A stretch of 62,971 nt of DNA from Cristatella mucedo (Eukaryota; Bryozoa; Phylactolaemata; Cristatellidae). This document shows positions 58,405 through 62,971 of this stretch, in pieces. Every line of letters begins with the position of its first letter. Position 1 is the stretch's first letter. The translations under genes and the position numbers were made by a program. Below the pieces are notes generated by a model that was not told the DNA's origin, did no database searches, and saw nothing but the letters and a program-made list of their open reading frames with translations. The stretch covers positions 130,001 to 192,971 of the forward strand of contig WPIO01000252.1 of assembly GCA_009760855.2 (NCBI GenBank), given 5' to 3'.

Positions 58405-59469
58405 TAAATATGCACTGCACTGCAGTGGTTCAGGTCCTATCTCAGTGGGAGACTCCAGAGTATTGACGTGAATGGACAAAGTTCATCTGAAGTACCTCTG
58501 AAATATGGAGTACCTCAGGGCTCAGTGCTAGGTCCGGTTCTTTTCACGGTTTATACTCTGCCTCTTGCTGATGTGATTGCCAAGCACAATCGAGGCTTTC
58601 ACTTCTATGCAGATGACACTCAGTTGTACCTTTGCTTTGATCCCTCCCAGCTTTCGAGCACCTCAAATTCTCTCAACTCACTTGCTGCATGCATTGATGA
58701 CATCCGCACATGAATGGTAGCAAATTTTCTAAAACTAAACGATGATAAAAGTCACTTACTAGTTATGGGCAAACCCAGTGTGATCCAGAGATTGGAAAGG
58801 CTGACTCTCAAAATTGGCTCTGCCAGCATATCTCCAGTTGAATCAGCTCGAAATCTAGGTGTCATATTCCAAAGCGACCTCTTATTAGACTACCAAATCA
58901 GCTCCACAGTCAAATCCGCCTATTTTCAGCTTCATAACATTACTAAAATTCGGGCTTGTTTAGATAAGGATAGCACGTCCAAGTTGGTCCATGCATTCGT
59001 GACATCCCGTCTCGACTTCTGCAACTCACTGCTTACTGGCCTACCAGCATGTGTGATCAGGCGATTGCAGCTGGGGCAAAACTCTGCAGCTAGGCTTGTC
59101 TGTCGTGAGCGTCGCAGTTGCCACATTACTCCACTTCTCACCGACCTGCACTGGCTACCAGTCAAGCAACGGATTGACTTAAAGGTTTTGTCGCTCACTT
59201 TTAGGTCCCTTCATTCTATGGCTCCAGCCTATCTGTCAGATATACTACACCACCAGGCCAAGCATAGTACCACCCGCTTTTCGGAATCCAGCAGTCTAGA
59301 AATACCTCGTACAAACCGTAAATCCTTTGCAGACCGCGCATTTAGTTCGTATGCTCCCAAAGCCTGGAACTCCCTCCCGACATGCGTCAGAACATCCCCT
59401 GACCTGACCACATTTAAAAGGAACTTAAAAACACACCTATTTAGGACAGCATTTAGTAGGTCCCTGTGA
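58405..59469 (+). mobile_element. LINE family 1, best-preserved reverse-transcriptase fragment
   Basis: Open for about 350 codons except one stop: motif B (VPQGSVLGP), motif C with catalytic FYADD, then DDIRT, a TGA where other copies have TGG (58711-58713), MVANFLKLNDDKSHLLVMGK, NLGVIFQSDLLLDYQISSTV, FVTSRLDFCNSLLTGLPACV, LHWLPVKQRIDLKVLSLTF and the natural C-terminus after KTHLFRTAFSRSL. The catalytic motif A is missing and the 3' UTR is cut 10-20 bp after the stop, where repeat R begins. Typical L2/CR1/Rex1-group enzyme. It is broken and cannot move itself. Confidence 0.9.
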
Positions 59470-59487
59470 TTCGTCCTTGGTTTGTGC

Positions 59488-59838
59488 CTGTAGCTGCTGA
59501 GCTGCGGCTCAGCCTCTGGGTGACCGAATCGGATCCTTTGGTTAGCTGGCGGTTACGGTGGTGATGGCGGTGGCTCATTGGGTTGATGCAAAAAAGAGCC
59601 TGCTTCGACGCGATGTCAAGTTCACTGAGCGTGAGCTTAATGGAAACGCACTGGAGCTGCGTTACATTTGCGTTAAAACGTCGACCGACCGGCGGCAACG
59701 TGGGCCGATTGAGCCGCATTTGCCACGAACGGTGCGGTTCGCTCGGCTCGGCTGCGCTTGGCTCGGCTCGGCTCGGCTGTGCACGGGTCAGTTCGTCTCA
59801 GCTCGGCAGACTGATCGCGTTGCGGTCGCATCGTGGCC
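59488..59838 (+). repeat. Dispersed repeat R, copy 5 (right part)
   Basis: GAGCTGCGGCTCAGCCTCTG, GTCAAGTTCACTGAGCG and a GGCTCGGCTCGG run match 22380-22680 and 34015-34330. The right end joins a Tigger-like coding remnant directly. Confidence 0.65.
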
Positions 59839-60625
59839 TTGACGATGCACCTGCTCATCCACATAACTTCGAATACGACGTCCTCGAAACAATCAAGATT
59901 GTAAAAGTTCTCTGCCTTCCACCTCAGACAACCACGATCCTACAGCCGATAGAACGGCAGGTACTCTCCAACTTCAAGAAATCTTCACCAAGCGCCTGTT
60001 CTGCCACTGCTTTGAGGTTATATAGAGAACATACTTAACCATTCGAGAGTTTTGGATGGACCATTATAATTTCGTGATATGCCTCACAATTATCAATATA
60101 GCCTGGCAGGTTGTTACAGGGATGTCTGTGTTAAAAAATGCAGTGGCCTGAGGTCGCGTCTGAAGCACACTTTGAAAGTCTCGAATCCGCAGCTGCAGTT
60201 ATGAAGGAGATTGTATTACTCGGCACATCCACGGGCCTGTGCATGGATGAGGGTGACATCAACGAGCTCAACGAGGAGTACTCTGAGAAACTGACAACAG
60301 AGGAGCGAAAGGAGTTGCAGACGCAGCAGCATGAGGTGGTCAATAAGTGAAGGTCAATAAGTGAAGGTCAATAAGTGAAGAGGGAGAGATTATCTCTACA
60401 AGCCAGATAAACGTAGCCTCTGTAACTCGGGAGAAACTTGCAGACTTTATTCGTAAGACACACCTAGCAAAGTTTGCAATTGGGCGTGCGACTGAGCCAT
60501 TTATTGACACTTGCCTAACGAATTTCAGAAACTAACTGAAAGAAAATGTTACACTGACCTCACTGGACAGGTTTTTACCGAAAAACCCTGCAGATGAATG
60601 TAGGAAAAGCTTGGAAACGTGAAAA
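59838..60625 (+). pseudogene. Tigger-like (pogo group) transposase remnant
   Basis: LDDAPAHPHNFEYDV, VKVLCLPPQTTTILQPIERQ and VLSNFKK match the well-known stretch around the second catalytic Asp of pogo/Tigger DDE transposases (LDNAPAHP, LPPNTTSLIQPMDQG). After frameshifts, 60138-60350 reads QWPEVASEAHF, DINELNEEYSEKLTTEERKE and LQTQQHEVVNK, the usual acidic C-terminal part. The N-terminal DNA-binding part and first Asp are absent. Not functional. Confidence 0.75.
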
Positions 60626-60689
60626 AAAATCAGCGAATAATATTCACTTATCCATTTAAGCCTTATTCATTCGCTCAAACCTAGGTCCC
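60626..60689. other. Short spacer
   Basis: Nothing recognised between the Tigger remnant and the LINE. Confidence 0.4.
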
Positions 60690-62465
60690 TCAATTCTGTT
60701 CGTTACCTCGATGTTTACATTCAAGGAAGCTACGACTGACCGTATCGTTGAAGCTATTTCCCAGTCAAATAAGTTTACTAGTCCTGTAGACCATATTGCC
60801 ACTGTCCTACTTCTACGATGCTTCGAGCTGCTGCTGCCATGCATAACAAGCACTCATCGTACAGTAAATATGCCCTTAGCCTCATGTCGTGTCCAGGCAA
60901 AAATGGTTTTGTTGGCTACTAATTAAGAAAGCAAGGCTAGACGAAGAGAATTAAAGAGAACTCAAAACTTGGTGAGCAGCTTCCGTTCAGTCTTCCTTCT
61001 CCTGCACCTATGAAAGACACTGAAACGGGTTGTGGCAGACCAGCTAAATTTTTATAGTATATAAAATTAAAATATAATTCATTTGTATAGCACCCTCGGA
61101 GAACTCAATCTCTATTCAGGCGCTTCACACATGCCTCGGTTTTCGAGCCAACGACATTAGCCATACCTTGGTCGGGGCGAGCACATTAACCACTGGATTG
61201 TATCGATCACAGTGGTCTTCTTGAGCGTCTCGCATCTTGCAGCTCATGCATGACTGGTAATGCACTGCATTCTGCACTGCAGTGGTTCGAGGTCTATCTC
61301 AATGGGACATTCCGGTACGCTGATGTGAACAGACAATGGTCATCCGAAGAACCACTTAAGTACGGCATATCATTAGGGTCAATTCTTTGTTCGCTTTTTT
61401 CACGGTTGATACTTTTCCTCTTGTCGATGAGATCACCACGTAAAATCTAGACTATCACTTCTATGCAGATCGCATATAGTTTAGGCTTTGCTTTCATCCC
61501 CCCAGTCTTTGAGCACTTCAAATTCCCTGCACACCCTTGCTGCCTGTATCGATGACATTCGCACATCAATGGCAGCAAATTGTCTTGACGCGAAGGACGA
61601 AGAAACCAAGTTACTAGTTACGGGCAAACCAAGCATGATTCAGAATTTGGAAACCTACTGCTCAAACACTGCTCAGTGAGCATGTCTCCTGTTAAATCTG
61701 CACCTACTCTGAGTGTATTGTTACAAAGTGACCTATTAGATGGTACTAAATAGCAACTGGCCATGCTTTTGTGACAACCCATCTCGAACTCTGTAACTCA
61801 CGGCTTGCTGGTCTACCGGCCGGCGCAATTTGGCACTTGCAGCTTGTGTAAAACTCTGCAGCTAAGCTCGTCTGACGGGAGCATAGCAGTTGCCCCATCG
61901 TACTACTTTTCACGTTTGACCTGCACTGGCTCCCAATCGAGCAGCATATCGACTTTAAGGTTCTGTCACTCCCCTTTAGGTCTCTTCATTCTGTAGCTCA
62001 AGCCTACTGATCAGAACTACTCCGCCACCAGGCTAAACATTGTCCAGCCTGCTGTCCTGAAGAATCGCGTTTAGCTAAGTGTTGTGTACCCGGTAGACCG
62101 CCCTTGGATTACCGTGGGGGGGGGGCAGCATAACGACCAAAACCAGGCATAGATAGTAGGGGGCCGCAGCAGGAGTAGGCTAGCACACGTGACCTCGGCT
62201 ACAAACACGTCTATTTATCGCTGCATTTAGTGAGATTTGTGATTCGTTCTTTGTGTGCTTATGGTGGCTGACATTGTGCATGCCGCGACTAAGCATACGT
62301 TGTTTGCAATGCTGACCCTGTGCATGACACATGACAATCATGTTGTTCTTGCTATTTATTGAGCATGCTGCCACTAACTATTCGACCATGTTTCCTTTGC
62401 AGGAAAAATCAAAGCGCCTAGCAAGAGATTGAGTCCTTTGAGGGCGCTTTATCAACCCTAATACT
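60690..62465 (+). mobile_element. LINE family 1 copy, interrupted and decayed
   Basis: Starts with QSNKFTSPVDHIATVLLLRC and RVVADQLNFY (part preceding the RT core). A minus-strand SINE at 61074-61203 interrupts it. Then LERLASCSSCMTGNALHSAL, VYLNGTFRYADVN and later KLLVTGKPSM, with many stops; motifs A and C are lost. An unmatched piece of about 120 bp lies near 62090-62210 with a G-run. The complete 3' tail AAAGCGCCTAGCAAGAGATT and GAGGGCGCTTTATCAA ends the copy. Confidence 0.78.
61074..61203 (-). mobile_element. SINE family A copy inside a LINE
   Basis: Minus strand: AATCCAGTGGTTAATGTGCT, CGCCCCGACC, degraded B-box TTGGCTCGAAAA, GAAGCGCCTGAATAGAGATT and ACAAATGAATTAT. Confidence 0.75.
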
Positions 62466-62749
62466 ATTATGAAATACATTTTTGCATTTTAAAATAAAAA
62501 TTCATTTTAAAGACAAATATCGTGACTTGTTTAGGTGTCCGGAAGAAATTAATGACATTTCGACGAGGAAAATGTATTCGACATGCGAATACTTTTAGTT
62601 ACGAGCTCCGTCACACAGCGAATAAGTCAAGGCACTGTATCACGCAGTTATCCCCCACGACAGGTCGAAGTTCGGAAATTTGGATACGAACTCGGCCATG
62701 TCCACGGAAATTAAAATGGCAAATCTAAATATATCTGAGAAAGCATTTA
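62466..62749. other. No supported feature
   Basis: AT-rich sequence; a 68-codon frame without support. Confidence 0.35.
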
Positions 62750-62971
62750 AAATCGTAGCGCGGTCAGTAGTTTTGACGACGCAACAAACAGTAGAAAGGA
62801 AGTGACGCCTGCCAGCTAGGCATTGTGGGTACAGAAGGTTCTCTTTTGCTCACGTGATTTACAAGAGGTAGGACAGCCATGCATTTCGGGTACTGAGGAC
62901 TCACTCTTACTTACGAGACTAGCAAGAGGTAAGACGTGTTTAGAGTGACCTCGTGCTTTCGAGTGTTTTGC
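62750..62971 (+). repeat. Dispersed module shared with 24800-24966, internally duplicated
   Basis: GCCATGCATTTCGGGTACT...CAAGAGGTAAGACGTGTT matches 24867-24930. A diverged copy of the same 60-bp part (GCTAGGCATTGTGGGTAC...CAAGAGGTAGGAC) stands just before it. The window ends within this repeat. Confidence 0.65.

Overview
The window looks like nuclear DNA of an invertebrate animal. The evidence is spliced genes with GT-AG introns and matching phases, an L2/CR1-type LINE, tRNA-derived SINEs, degraded Ty3/gypsy and Tigger-like elements, long dinucleotide microsatellites, and a RING/B-box (TRIM-like) gene family. I cannot name the species. Nothing here is bacterial, and most long open frames are artefacts of GC-rich or microsatellite sequence.

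Left part (1 to about 19.3 kb). A minus-strand gene starts near 10.0 kb and runs off the left edge. I assembled three coding exons: signal peptide (9962-10019), a cysteine-bearing extracellular segment (6098-6269) and its continuation (1018-1097). All splice phases agree (1/1, then 2/2). The product is a secreted or membrane protein whose N-terminal domain resembles an uncharacterised animal extracellular family. From about 6 to 19.3 kb the DNA is very CpG-rich, with hairpins, triplet runs, SINEs and a diverged tandem duplication, and no other convincing coding exon.

Middle part (about 19.3 to 46 kb). This is a patchwork of dispersed repeats (called R, B, D and E here), copies of two LINE families and (TA)n/(CA)n tracts. 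Mixed in are broken pieces of one host gene, the TRIM-like gene at 46-50 kb. The largest piece is a pseudogene at 27968-28862 with its 5' flank; smaller exon pieces lie at 20.05, 22.1, 33.7 and 43.8 kb.

TRIM-like locus (46.2-50.44 kb, minus strand). Two exons give a 678-residue protein with RING, two B-boxes, coiled coil and a C-terminal beta-propeller-like domain, probably an E3 ubiquitin ligase. The intron carries a near-identical inverted copy of part of exon 1. A 1098-bp solo LTR with 4-bp target duplication sits upstream, and the pseudogene locus shows the empty site.

Right part (about 53 to 63 kb). It holds SINE and LINE copies, a degenerate 175-190 bp satellite-like array (55-57 kb), a gypsy pol remnant, the best-preserved LINE reverse-transcriptase fragment (58.4-59.5 kb), a Tigger-like transposase remnant (59.84-60.6 kb) and a LINE interrupted by a SINE. 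The common theme is that the SINEs share their 3' tail with the resident LINE, and that host exon pieces have been spread among repeats.
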